NCBI GenBank assembly: GCA_009917455.1
Contig: QZDS01000004.1
Location: 62,001-126,000 of the forward strand
Source: a bacterium 1xD8-48
GTDB lineage: Bacteria; Bacillota; Clostridia; Lachnospirales; Lachnospiraceae
DNA: 64,000 bases
Direction: 5' to 3'
The position numbers and the translations under genes were made by a program. Of the stretch, positions 34,128-43,110 are shown in pieces. Numbering within the stretch: the stretch's first letter is position 1; the number at the start of each line of letters is the position of its first letter. Under the pieces are notes generated by a model. That model did not search any database. It was given only the letters and a program-made list of their open reading frames with translations, and was not told the origin of the DNA.

Positions 34128-34832
34128 TCAGGTAGTTTTTTCATGTAAAATCCTGTATTTCATTTCCGCCAGCGCCCAGTCCTCGGGCGTGTCGATGTCC
34201 TGCACCTCCAAATCCGTCAGGATTAAGGGGACAAGGCAGGGAACATCGGTGGTCCTGGCTTGCATAAAGGGGCCGGTGCGGCAGGCGTAAAACTGGCCGC
34301 AGTCGTGATAAATTCGGGGAAGGTCCTGGCTGCGCGCCGCCGCGTACTCGGGAAACTGCCGTTCCACATACCCCTTTTCGTTTAAAATAAGTCCCCTCTG
34401 GGGCGGATAGGAGAAAGGCGCCACGGGCATAACGCTGTCCGCCTCTTTCAGCAGTTCCATGGCTTCCCGAAGCCGTCCTCCGCTTAAAAAGGGCGCGGTG
34501 GGATAAAGACAGCAGAAAGCGTCAAATTCCTGTCCCGCCCTATGGTAGGCCGTAAGGACTTCCATAATCACGTCGTCGGTGGAAGCGTAATCGCCGGAAT
34601 TTTCCTCTGAACGGAAAAACGGAACGCGCGCGCCGAATGCACGGGCGGTTTGCGCGATTTCCTCATCGTCGGTGGAAACCATGATTTCGTCAAAAACGCC
34701 GGCGTCTTTAGCCGCTTCAATGGAGTAGGCGATAATGGGCTTACCGCAAAATTCTTTGATATTTTTCCGGGGAATCCGTTTACTGCCGCCTCTGGCGGTA
34801 ATCATTGCAAGGTTTTTGCCGCTTGTTAGCAT
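34128..34832 (-). CDS. pseF: Pseudaminic acid cytidylyltransferase (PseF-like, CMP-sugar synthetase)
   Basis: A 234-residue nucleotidyltransferase activating a nine-carbon acid with CTP. The signature MITARGGSKRIPRKNIKEF (about 9-27) binds CTP; SIEAAKDAGVFDEIMVSTDD and FRSEENSGDYASTDDV follow, and the C-terminal QDIDTPEDWALAE coordinates metal. The RGGSKRIPRKNI form matches PseF. It is the first gene of the minus-strand pse-like operon, divergent from a GT52-like glycosyltransferase that could use its CMP-sugar product. Confidence 0.85.
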   Translation of the reverse strand: MLTSGKNLAMITARGGSKRIPRKNIKEFCGKPIIAYSIEAAKDAGVFDEIMVSTDDEEIAQTARAFGARVPFFRSEENSGDYASTDDVIMEVLTAYHRAGQEFDAFCCLYPTAPFLSGGRLREAMELLKEADSVMPVAPFSYPPQRGLILNEKGYVERQFPEYAAARSQDLPRIYHDCGQFYACRTGPFMQARTTDVPCLVPLILTDLEVQDIDTPEDWALAEMKYRILHEKTT

Positions 34833-34986
34833 AGTGTTTCCTTTCCGTGCCGCCCCGTTTCGCGCCGGGACGTTTTTGGCTTTCTGTATGGTAAGTATAC
34901 ACCATTATACATTGCAATCAAACAAAAAACTATGATAAGATAACTGGGAATGTAAAATTCTGTAATAATATGAGGAGTCTCTTAAC

Positions 34987-36081
34987 TTGAAAAAAAGAAT
35001 TTATATCTGCCACACCTATTATCATGCCTATATTGCATGTCTGAAAGAATTAAATCTGCCAAAGAGTGGCGGCGGGGCCGTGAGGGGACAGGCTTCGCTG
35101 ATGCTGAGCCGCCTGTCAAACGATTTTGGCACGCTGCGGGAGCGTGCGCTTTCCTCCGGGCTTTTTGAGGAAGTCATTCCCTACGACGAGAAGCCGGAGA
35201 GCTATTTTCCCGGGCTTGCCCGTTTCCATAAAGACAGGGGAAACATTGTGCTGAATATGCTTGCCCGGATAAAATATACCAGAATGATGGGAAAGCTGCA
35301 GGCTCCTTTTGTGCCGGTGGATTTGCGGGAGTATGAGGACATTTACGTGTTCTGCGATTCGGATCCAATCGGCTACTATCTGAACACCCATAAGATTTAT
35401 TATCACGCCTTAGAGGACGGGCTTGACTGCATTCGCTATTATGATACCGCCCGGTACGACAACAGAGGGCATTTTGGCCTGAAAGCCCGGATGGCCGCTG
35501 CAAACCTGATTTTTATCCAGAACGGATACGCGAAGTATTGTCTGGATATGGAGGTCAATGACATTTCGGTTCTGGAATACCCCTGCCCGAAATATATTGA
35601 GAAGCCGAGAAAAGAACTGACACAGAGTTTAGGAAAAGAAGAAAAAATGACACTTGTGTCTGTTTTTATAGATAATCTGAAGGAGCTGGAGGAGAAGCTG
35701 GCTTTTGGGGAGGGGCATGAGCATAAGGTGCTGGTGCTGTCGGAGCCTCTGTGCGACCTGGAAACGCGAGAGCGGATTTTCAGGGACATTATCGCGGAAT
35801 ACGGGGTGGTTGAGGGCAGAAGAGCCCAGATTCTGATTAAGCCGCACCCAAGAGACGCACTGGATTATAAGAGCCTGTTTCCGGAGCATATTGTGCTGGA
35901 CGGAAAGTTTCCTATGGAAATATTAAATTTTGTAAAAAATCTGGTTTTTGACAGAGTTGTCACCGTATTTACCGTCCCGGCGGCGATTTCCTTCGCAAAA
36001 GAAAAAGTTTTTCTGGGGGAGGATTTCATGGACAAATATGAAGCGCCTGAAATCCACAGACAGAACGAGCAGATTTACTGA
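34987..36081 (+). CDS. GT52-like glycosyltransferase (sialyltransferase-type, CMP-sugar user)
   Basis: A 364-residue GT-B-fold protein resembling glycosyltransferase family 52 and related polysialyltransferases: N-terminal strand IYICHTYYHAYIA (about 4-16), a central DSDPIGYYLNTHKIYYHALEDGLD (split at about 122-145), and the CMP-binding motif ILIKPHPRD (about 276-284) followed by FPMEILNF. Family 52 enzymes transfer sialic-type sugars from CMP donors, matching the divergent pseF operon. The start codon is TTG, 10 bases after GAGGAG; no closer ATG keeps the first strand. It is followed by a CotH-like gene after 54 bp. Confidence 0.72.
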   Translation: MKKRIYICHTYYHAYIACLKELNLPKSGGGAVRGQASLMLSRLSNDFGTLRERALSSGLFEEVIPYDEKPESYFPGLARFHKDRGNIVLNMLARIKYTRMMGKLQAPFVPVDLREYEDIYVFCDSDPIGYYLNTHKIYYHALEDGLDCIRYYDTARYDNRGHFGLKARMAAANLIFIQNGYAKYCLDMEVNDISVLEYPCPKYIEKPRKELTQSLGKEEKMTLVSVFIDNLKELEEKLAFGEGHEHKVLVLSEPLCDLETRERIFRDIIAEYGVVEGRRAQILIKPHPRDALDYKSLFPEHIVLDGKFPMEILNFVKNLVFDRVVTVFTVPAAISFAKEKVFLGEDFMDKYEAPEIHRQNEQIY

Positions 36082-36135
36082 TTTCCACCGGCTATGGGAA
36101 GGCCGCGGGCTTTGGAAAGGAACATGGTTTAAACA

Positions 36136-38175
36136 ATGGAAGAAAACAGAAAGATTACAACGGCGCTGGCTTTGGCCGGCGCGGCGCTGCTTCTTTTTAT
36201 GGCGGGATATCCTGTGGTAAAGGAAAAGATAAGCGAACACAGAAAAAAGGACGTCTTTCTTGCGGAGGAGCAGAGTCTTGGGGACAGGGAAGAGGTAGAA
36301 GAAGAGCGAAAAGCCGGGCTGGAAGAAAAAAAGGAGAGTCCTGCGCCGGAAGTGGCGATAGAACAGGAAGCGCTGCCGGAAGTATGTTTTTCCCTGGAGG
36401 GCCATGAAGAGGATTCGGAGGCGTTTTGGGTATCCATGTGGCGGAGCAATACCGGAATCTGTTATTTTTTTCTGCCCGGCTTTGCAAAAGGCAGAGGGCT
36501 GGTCCTTAAAACGGCGCCGGGAGGAAGCATTTTTATCGGGGATACGGAAGTAAAAGAGGGGGACGTCCTTCGGGGAATTTCAGAGGAAAGGCTCTATGAG
36601 CTTACCGTGCCGGCAGACGACGGGGAGGGGCTTACATGCGGAGCTGCTTTCATGTATTCCTCCGATTTGCCTGTGCTGTCCCTTACCACCGCTTCCGGGA
36701 GTACGGACTTCATTGATGAGGACAAGGAAAATCAGGAGGAGGGAAGCGCGGCGCTTTATGGCGAAAACGGTGAAAAACTGTATGACGGTAAGGCGGAGAG
36801 CATCAGAGGAAGGGGAAATTCCACCTGGGGGCTGTCAAAGAAGCCCTATCAGATAAAGCTCTGTGAAGATGTGGATTTTTTCGGGTTCGGTGAAGCCGCA
36901 TCCTTTAACCTTCTGGCAAACGGGTATGATGAAACAAGGCTCCGCAATCAGGTCGCGCTGGAACTGGCTTCGGAGCTTGAGATGAAATATGTACCGGACG
37001 GAAAAATGATTGATTTGTATATCAACAATTGCTATTACGGGAACTATTTTCTGACGGAAAAGATACGGGTGGACGAGGGAAGCGTCGCTATCCGGGATAT
37101 GGAAAAGCTGTTGGAGGCTGTTTACAGCCCGCAGGAGATTGAAAAGCTTACGCCCGGCGGGAATGAAGAGGGCACCAGAAAATGGGTGGAAACCGGGATT
37201 GATAATGATGACCTGTCAGGGGGATATCTGCTGGAAAGAGAGATTGAGTCGCGCTTTGAGACGGAAATCAGCGGTTTCGTGACAGACCAGGGGGACTGTT
37301 ATACACTGCAAAGCCCTCTGTATGCCTCGGAAGACCAGGTAAATTATATTGCGGATTTGATGCAGGAATTTCAGGACGCCGTCTCAAAGGAGGACGGGAT
37401 TCATCCCGTCACGGGAAAGCATTACTCGGAATATATTGACGTGGATTCCTTTATCCGGAAATATCTGGTGGAGGAAATTTCCAAAAATTATGACGGCGGT
37501 GTCACAAGCAGTTTTTTTTACAAGCCTGAGGATTCCGTAAGCCGTAAGATTTTTGCGGGGCCGGTGTGGGATTATGACGTGGCTTTCGGCAACTGCAATC
37601 TGGACAGGATTGCCAGCAATCCGGCGGGAATCACAAGACTAAGGGACCACGTGTATGGAACGGATGTGTTTGCGAAATTATATGAAAAAGAAGATTTTTA
37701 TGGACAAATGGTAAAAATGTACGAGGAGAAGGCGCTTCCCTGTCTCAATTCCCTGTTAGCGGGCGGGATTGACAAGATGGTTCTGGAAAGCCGGAAATCC
37801 GCCGAAATGGACAGTATCAGATGGGAAGAGCTTGAGAACCGGTATCAGTATTACGAAGAATATGACAATGACGTCAGATACTTGAAATATTTCATCGAAA
37901 AAAGAAGAGATTTTTTGAGCGAAGTCTGGCTGGGCGGCGGAATCAGCCACACCGTGACATTTGTGGTGGACGGAGAAGCGTGGCAGCTTTTGTGCGTCAG
38001 GGACGGAGAGGTGCCGGATGCGGAACTGATACCGTCCAGATACAGCTCTCTGTTTATGGGCTGGGCCACAAAGGAGGGGATACCCTATGACCGGTACAAG
38101 CCGGTTTACGAGGATATGACGTTCTACGCCACCTGGCAGGAGCTGCCGGTGGCGGATGTGGTGCTGACAGAGTAA
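36136..38175 (+). CDS. CotH kinase-family protein with InlB-type C-terminal repeat
   Basis: A 679-residue protein anchored by one N-terminal helix (about 7-25), with a charged, probably flexible linker (30-80). The CotH kinase-like domain (about 215-570) shows RGRGNSTWGLSKKPYQIKL, NLLANGYDETRLRNQ, DDLSGGYLLERE and GPVWDYDVAFGN, the conserved ATP/metal-binding positions of spore coat kinase CotH. After it comes a beta-rich repeat of the InlB/Flg_new kind (about 605-675; VTFVVDG ... FMGWATKEG ... MTFYATW). CotH-type proteins phosphorylate secreted proteins; here the location in a surface glycan locus and the anchor suggest an extracytoplasmic target, by inference. The N-terminal ~80-200 region is unrecognised. 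Confidence 0.85.
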   Translation: MEENRKITTALALAGAALLLFMAGYPVVKEKISEHRKKDVFLAEEQSLGDREEVEEERKAGLEEKKESPAPEVAIEQEALPEVCFSLEGHEEDSEAFWVSMWRSNTGICYFFLPGFAKGRGLVLKTAPGGSIFIGDTEVKEGDVLRGISEERLYELTVPADDGEGLTCGAAFMYSSDLPVLSLTTASGSTDFIDEDKENQEEGSAALYGENGEKLYDGKAESIRGRGNSTWGLSKKPYQIKLCEDVDFFGFGEAASFNLLANGYDETRLRNQVALELASELEMKYVPDGKMIDLYINNCYYGNYFLTEKIRVDEGSVAIRDMEKLLEAVYSPQEIEKLTPGGNEEGTRKWVETGIDNDDLSGGYLLEREIESRFETEISGFVTDQGDCYTLQSPLYASEDQVNYIADLMQEFQDAVSKEDGIHPVTGKHYSEYIDVDSFIRKYLVEEISKNYDGGVTSSFFYKPEDSVSRKIFAGPVWDYDVAFGNCNLDRIASNPAGITRLRDHVYGTDVFAKLYEKEDFYGQMVKMYEEKALPCLNSLLAGGIDKMVLESRKSAEMDSIRWEELENRYQYYEEYDNDVRYLKYFIEKRRDFLSEVWLGGGISHTVTFVVDGEAWQLLCVRDGEVPDAELIPSRYSSLFMGWATKEGIPYDRYKPVYEDMTFYATWQELPVADVVLTE

Positions 38176-38228
38176 GTTTCCAAAGTAAGTTTTCAAAGTA
38201 AAACGCAAAGTGCCGTTCTTACCATTTT

Positions 38229-38257
38229 TTGACTTGTCTTTGCAACTATGGTAAAAT
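38229..38257 (+). promoter_or_regulatory. Promoter of the main glycan operon
   Basis: TTGACT (38229-38234), 17-base spacer, TAAAAT (38252-38257). It lies 67 bases upstream of the ABC transporter gene and starts the long run of same-strand genes reaching beyond the window end. Confidence 0.65.
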
Positions 38258-38324
38258 GAGGCGGATTACATTAATATATGAAGCAACAGAAAAATTCCGG
38301 TTCAGGAAGAAATGAAAAAACAGC

Positions 38325-40082
38325 ATGAAGAAGATAATTAAAAAAATGATGGTGCTGCTGGATGGGCGGCAAAAAAGGGTAATGATGTTTCTGGTACTGC
38401 TGATGCTTTTGGGAGCGGTGCTGGAGACGGCGGGAGTTTCAATGGTACTTCCGGTAATGAATGTGGTGATGGACGAGCATGCGGTGGAAAAACACGCCTA
38501 CCTGAGAGTAATCTGCGATATTCTTCACATTGAATACGAGAATACCAGGGGGCTTATCATCGTCACGATGACGGCGCTTATCGGAATTTTTGCCGTAAAA
38601 AATATTTTCCTGTTTTTTCAGCAGAAAGCCCAGCTCAAATTTGTTTACACCAATCAGTTCGCCACGTCCAGAAGAATGATGATTAATTTTATGGAGAGGC
38701 CCTATGAATATTATTTAAATGCCGACACGTCTGTCATTCAAAGAAGCATTACCTCGGACGTGAACAATATGTACGGACTTATCCTGTCGCTTTTGCAGCT
38801 TACCAGCGAGGCGGTGGTGTTTCTGTTTCTGGTGGCAATCAGCCTTGCCACGGACGTCTGGATGACGGTGACGGTGACGGTGCTGATTCTGGCGGTGCTG
38901 ATAATCATTAAATGCATCTTAAAACCGATTATGCGGAAAGCCGGCGAGGACAATCAGGATTATTACAGCGGCCTTTACAAATGGATAGACCAGTCGGTGA
39001 TGGGAATCAAGGAAATCAAAATTGCCAACAGGCAGAATTATTTTATCAACGAATATGCCAAATGCGGCGAGGGGTATGTAAACGCCGTGCAGAGATACAA
39101 TCTGTACAATGCCACGCCCCGGCTTTTGATAGAAACGGTTGCCATAGCCGGCATGATACTTTATATGATGTTCCAGATTCTTAAGGGAACGGAAGTGACG
39201 GATATCATGCCCCAGGTGATGGCGCTTGCGGTGGCGGCCGTGAGGCTGATTCCCTGCGCCAACAGAATCAACAATTTTCTGACTTCCATCTCCTATTTCG
39301 AGCCTTTCTTCATGGGCGTCAGCGACAATCTTCAGGAAGAAATCCGGGATGAGTCCATCAATTATGATAAAAGCGCCTATCAGAAGAAAAAGAATGTTGA
39401 AAAGCTGGAAATAAAGGATAAAATTGAATTAAAGAACATTGTTTACAAGTACCCCAACACGGAGACGCTGATTTTTGACCATGCCAATATGGAAATTCCA
39501 ATCGGACAGGCGGTGGGAATCGTGGGAACCTCCGGCGCGGGAAAGACGACGATTGTGGATATTATGCTGGGACTTTTGAGAATCCAGAGCGGAGAGATTC
39601 TGGCGGACGGGGTGGAGGTCCGGGAAAACTACGAATCCTGGCTTAAGAATATCGGTTATATTCCCCAGAATATTTTTATGATTGACTCCACCATACGGAA
39701 AAATGTGGCTTTCGGCTGCCCCGACGATGAAATCGACGACGAGAAGGTCTGGCGGGCCCTTGCGGAGGCGCAGCTTGACGGCTTTGTAAGGGGGCTTCCC
39801 GAGGGTCTTGATACGGGAATCGGAGAGAGAGGGATTCGTATTTCCGGCGGGCAGCGGCAGAGGATTGGCATCGCGCGGGCTTTGTTTGAGGACCCGGAGG
39901 TATTGGTTTTAGATGAGGCAACCTCGGCTCTTGACAACGAGACGGAGGCGGCGATAATGGATTCTATCAACAGGCTTCACGGCAAAAAAACGCTGGTAAT
40001 CATTGCCCATCGTCTGCAGACCATTGAAAAATGCGATATGGTTTACCGGGTGGAAAACGGCAGGGTGGCCAGAGAAAGATAG
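38325..40082 (+). CDS. ABC exporter, probable lipid-linked oligosaccharide flippase (MsbA/PglK-like)
   Basis: A 585-residue half-transporter with six membrane helices (about 20-300) fused to an ATPase domain (about 345-585): Walker A GTSGAGKTT (about 404-412), signature RISGGQRQRIGIARAL, Walker B VLVLDEATSALD and switch His in IIAHRLQ. In bacillosamine-type loci such an exporter (PglK) flips the undecaprenyl-linked oligosaccharide, and no Wzx-type flippase was found in this window, so that role is likely. It opens the operon behind its own promoter; the acyltransferase gene follows after 12 bp. Confidence 0.87.
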   Translation: MKKIIKKMMVLLDGRQKRVMMFLVLLMLLGAVLETAGVSMVLPVMNVVMDEHAVEKHAYLRVICDILHIEYENTRGLIIVTMTALIGIFAVKNIFLFFQQKAQLKFVYTNQFATSRRMMINFMERPYEYYLNADTSVIQRSITSDVNNMYGLILSLLQLTSEAVVFLFLVAISLATDVWMTVTVTVLILAVLIIIKCILKPIMRKAGEDNQDYYSGLYKWIDQSVMGIKEIKIANRQNYFINEYAKCGEGYVNAVQRYNLYNATPRLLIETVAIAGMILYMMFQILKGTEVTDIMPQVMALAVAAVRLIPCANRINNFLTSISYFEPFFMGVSDNLQEEIRDESINYDKSAYQKKKNVEKLEIKDKIELKNIVYKYPNTETLIFDHANMEIPIGQAVGIVGTSGAGKTTIVDIMLGLLRIQSGEILADGVEVRENYESWLKNIGYIPQNIFMIDSTIRKNVAFGCPDDEIDDEKVWRALAEAQLDGFVRGLPEGLDTGIGERGIRISGGQRQRIGIARALFEDPEVLVLDEATSALDNETEAAIMDSINRLHGKKTLVIIAHRLQTIEKCDMVYRVENGRVARER

Positions 40083-40094
40083 AAAGGCGGCAGG

Positions 40095-41201
40095 ATGGCA
40101 GGGAAAGGGCGCGAGGCCAATTATGAATTACTGAGAGTGCTTGCGATGGTCATGGTGGTGGCCATGCATTTTCTGGAGCGCTCAGACAGCCTCCTTGCTC
40201 TTGACGAGCCTTTTAACGGCGTGCGGCTTACGGGCAGTCTGCTGGAGGCTTTCTGTCTCGTGGCGGTAAACGTCTATGTGCTGATTGCCGGGTATTTCGG
40301 CGTCCGTGGGCGGTTCCGCGTAAGCAAGGCGGCCGGGCTTTTATTCCAGATATGGTTTTATGCCCTGCTTGTTCCGGCGTTGCTGACGCTGGCCGGAGTC
40401 TCCACAGAGGCTTCAAGACTTGGATTTTACGGGCTGATACAGTATCTTTTTCCTATAGAAACAGAGCATTACTGGTTTGCCACCTCTTATTTTATGCTTT
40501 ATCTCCTGACGCCGGTGTTAAATACGGCGGTGAGAAATATGCCGAAAAAGCGGCTGCAGGTTACGCTGGCATGCCTTTTTATCCTGTTTTGCGGAATTAA
40601 GAGCATCAGTCCCGTGGTGTTTGCCTTTGACAGGTACGGGTATGATTTGGCCTGGTTTGTCTGTGTGTACCTTCTGGCGGCGTACCTTGGCCTTTACGGA
40701 TGGGACTTATTTGAAAAGAGGGGATGGCTTATCTACGGGGTCGGTTCTCTTATGAGTTTTGGCGTCAGCGTATCCATGTGGGTGCTAGCCGGAAAAAGTG
40801 ACAGCTTTCGTTACTATTTTACCGTGCCCTTTCATTATAATTATGTCCTCTGCCTTTTGGGAGCGGTGGGACTGTTTTACGGATTTTCCCGTATTTCTGT
40901 TAAAGAGGGGGCGGGCGCCAGGCTGATTCGGAAGCTGGGCGGGCTTTGCTTCGGCGTTTATCTGCTGCATGAGCATATTGATTTGCGTTTCCGGTGGTAC
41001 GAGTGGATAAAAGGCCTGATAAATCCCGGAAATAAGGAGGGAATGCCTTTTTTCCTTTGGGAACTGATTTGCTGTGCGGTAATTCTTTTTGGGGCAGGTA
41101 TATTCATAGACTGGATTAGGAGCATGTTGTTTGCCGGAGTAAGAAGGATTTTGGGTAAAACGGTGCTTTTTGAAAAAATAAGGAAGTTGGATGAGGCGTA
41201 G
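40095..41201 (+). CDS. Acyltransferase family 3 membrane protein
   Basis: A 368-residue protein with about 10 helices. The N-terminal NYELLRVLAMVMVVAMHF (about 9-26) holds the catalytic histidine of acyltransferase family 3 (OafA/WecH type), and YFMLYLLTPVLN and GVYLLHEHIDLR are also characteristic. It would O- or N-acetylate a sugar on the outside or at the membrane. It is tightly placed between the flippase and a GT-C-like gene; the latter starts 1 bp past its stop. Confidence 0.87.
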   Translation: MAGKGREANYELLRVLAMVMVVAMHFLERSDSLLALDEPFNGVRLTGSLLEAFCLVAVNVYVLIAGYFGVRGRFRVSKAAGLLFQIWFYALLVPALLTLAGVSTEASRLGFYGLIQYLFPIETEHYWFATSYFMLYLLTPVLNTAVRNMPKKRLQVTLACLFILFCGIKSISPVVFAFDRYGYDLAWFVCVYLLAAYLGLYGWDLFEKRGWLIYGVGSLMSFGVSVSMWVLAGKSDSFRYYFTVPFHYNYVLCLLGAVGLFYGFSRISVKEGAGARLIRKLGGLCFGVYLLHEHIDLRFRWYEWIKGLINPGNKEGMPFFLWELICCAVILFGAGIFIDWIRSMLFAGVRRILGKTVLFEKIRKLDEA

Positions 41202-41202
41202 C

Positions 41203-43041
41203 ATGATGAAAGAAATGGCTGGAAAAGTGAAAGTGTTTGGGGAGTCAAAAGAATTTCACAGGGTGTGGAAGCTGGTGGAGAATATTGTATTTCCGCTTGT
41301 TCTTCTGCTGTTTCCTCTTCTGAAAGTGCAGGAAGGAATCGACCTGACGGATACGGGCTACAGTCTCGGGAACTACCGTTTCTTCGGGGAATCCGGAGGA
41401 ATATGGGAAGTCCTTACCTTTTTGTCCAATGTGACGGGGTTTCTGTTTACAAAGCTTCCGATGGGCAAAACCATGCTTGGAATGAAAATTTACAGCTCCC
41501 TGATAATCAGCCTTATGGGGCTTTTGGGATACCGGTTCTTCAAGACAAAAATGCCGGCGGCTCTGGCCTTTGCCGGGGAAGTCGCGGCCATTGGCCTTTG
41601 CTGGTGCCCGCCCGTTATTTTATATAATTATGTCACTTATTTTCTGTTCCTTCTGGGCAGCATACTGCTGTTCCGGGGACTGGCGGGAGGAAGGCGGATA
41701 TGCCTGTTTCTGGCCGGGGCGGCGCTTGGGGCCAATGTGATGGCGCGTTTTCCGGGAAATGTTCTGGAGGCGGGGCTGATTCTGGCGGCCTGGTATTATG
41801 GTCTTTTAAAAAGGAAAACGGTGAAAGCGCTTGCAAAGGAGACGGGGATTTGCCTTTTGGGCTATCTGAGTTTTTTTCTTGCGCTTCTTTTGGCGGCGAC
41901 TCTTCTTTACGGAAGCGGAACCTTAGGCAATATGATTACAGGCGTTTTGGGAATGGCGGGCAGCGCTTCCGACTATACTCCGGGAGAAATGCTGCTGGCG
42001 ATAGTGGACGCTTATTTCCACGGCTTTCAGTGGATGCTTTATATGCTATTGTGCATTCTGCCGGGGATTCCTTTCCTGATTATCGGGGAGGGGCGCTTTC
42101 TGCGGCTCCGTAAAATCGTTTACTGTCTCTGCATTCCCGTTCTGTTTCTGGTGCTTTATAAATGGGGCATGTTTAATTTTAAATATTTTCAGAAAGAAGC
42201 GGCGCTGCAGTGGGGAGCGGTTTTTTTGCTGGTGTGCCTTGGGGTGACCGTGTGGATGCTTTTTACAAGGATGCTGGACGACGAATGGCGGCTGATTGGC
42301 TGTATTGCGCTGCTCATTATTCTAATTACGCCTCTTGGGAGCAACAACCATATCTGGCCGGTGCTGAACAACCTGTTTTTTATTGCGCCGGTCGCGTTCT
42401 GGATGATTTACCGTTTTGCAAGGTGGGGCCGGACGTGGCTTGACACAACCCGAAAGGTGCCTCTTTTTCCGGCGAAGGCCATGTTTTCCGGTATGATGAT
42501 TGCCTTTTTTGTGCAGGCGCTGGGCGTGGGCTGTCAGTATGTTTTTCTGGACGGGGAGACGGGCGAGCCCCGGGTGTACAAGGTGGCGGCAAATCCCGTG
42601 CTTCACGGGATGCATACCAGTGAAATGAACGGGGAAACGCTGGAGGAAATTTCCCGGTTTATGACGGAGCACCGGGCGGAATATGAGAGCAAGAAGCTGA
42701 TTCTCTACGGAAACATTCCGGGACTTTCCTATTATCTGGACAAAGGGCCGGCCATATATACTGCCTGGGCCGATTTGAATACCAATTCCCTTGAGCGGCT
42801 TGAGGAAGAGCTGCAGGAGCTAGCCGGTTTGTATAAGGAAAATCACAAAGACAGGCCGCTTGTGATTTTATCGCCCCCTTTGGCGGCATATCTGTCAGGG
42901 GAGGAAAAGACCATCGCCTGGTGGGGCGTGGATGTGGAAAGCTGCAAAAAAGATGAAAAGCTGAAAGCAATAGAAGATTATATGGAAGCGGGAGCTTATG
43001 AGCAGGTATTTGGGAATGAGGCTTTCGTGGTTTATGAGTAA
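41203..43041 (+). CDS. Polytopic membrane protein, GT-C-like, unknown
   Basis: A 612-residue protein with about 11 helices and a C-terminal extracytoplasmic domain (about 470-612). The first outer loop has EGIDLTDTGYSLGNYRFFG, an acidic motif placed where GT-C enzymes have their catalytic residues. The C-terminal soluble part (ILYGNIPGLSYYLDKGPAIY and further) resembles the tail of other clostridial GT-C-like proteins. No family name can be given. The ATG at 41191 overlaps the previous gene; ATG 41203 or 41206 after GGATGAGG is preferred. Likely a glycosyltransferase using a lipid-linked sugar. Confidence 0.6.
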   Translation: MMKEMAGKVKVFGESKEFHRVWKLVENIVFPLVLLLFPLLKVQEGIDLTDTGYSLGNYRFFGESGGIWEVLTFLSNVTGFLFTKLPMGKTMLGMKIYSSLIISLMGLLGYRFFKTKMPAALAFAGEVAAIGLCWCPPVILYNYVTYFLFLLGSILLFRGLAGGRRICLFLAGAALGANVMARFPGNVLEAGLILAAWYYGLLKRKTVKALAKETGICLLGYLSFFLALLLAATLLYGSGTLGNMITGVLGMAGSASDYTPGEMLLAIVDAYFHGFQWMLYMLLCILPGIPFLIIGEGRFLRLRKIVYCLCIPVLFLVLYKWGMFNFKYFQKEAALQWGAVFLLVCLGVTVWMLFTRMLDDEWRLIGCIALLIILITPLGSNNHIWPVLNNLFFIAPVAFWMIYRFARWGRTWLDTTRKVPLFPAKAMFSGMMIAFFVQALGVGCQYVFLDGETGEPRVYKVAANPVLHGMHTSEMNGETLEEISRFMTEHRAEYESKKLILYGNIPGLSYYLDKGPAIYTAWADLNTNSLERLEEELQELAGLYKENHKDRPLVILSPPLAAYLSGEEKTIAWWGVDVESCKKDEKLKAIEDYMEAGAYEQVFGNEAFVVYE

Positions 43042-43110
43042 TGTACATGAAAGAAACAGTGTTTATAACAGCATTGTCGGGACAGATGAAGAACCGGAAC
43101 AGGAGGGAAA

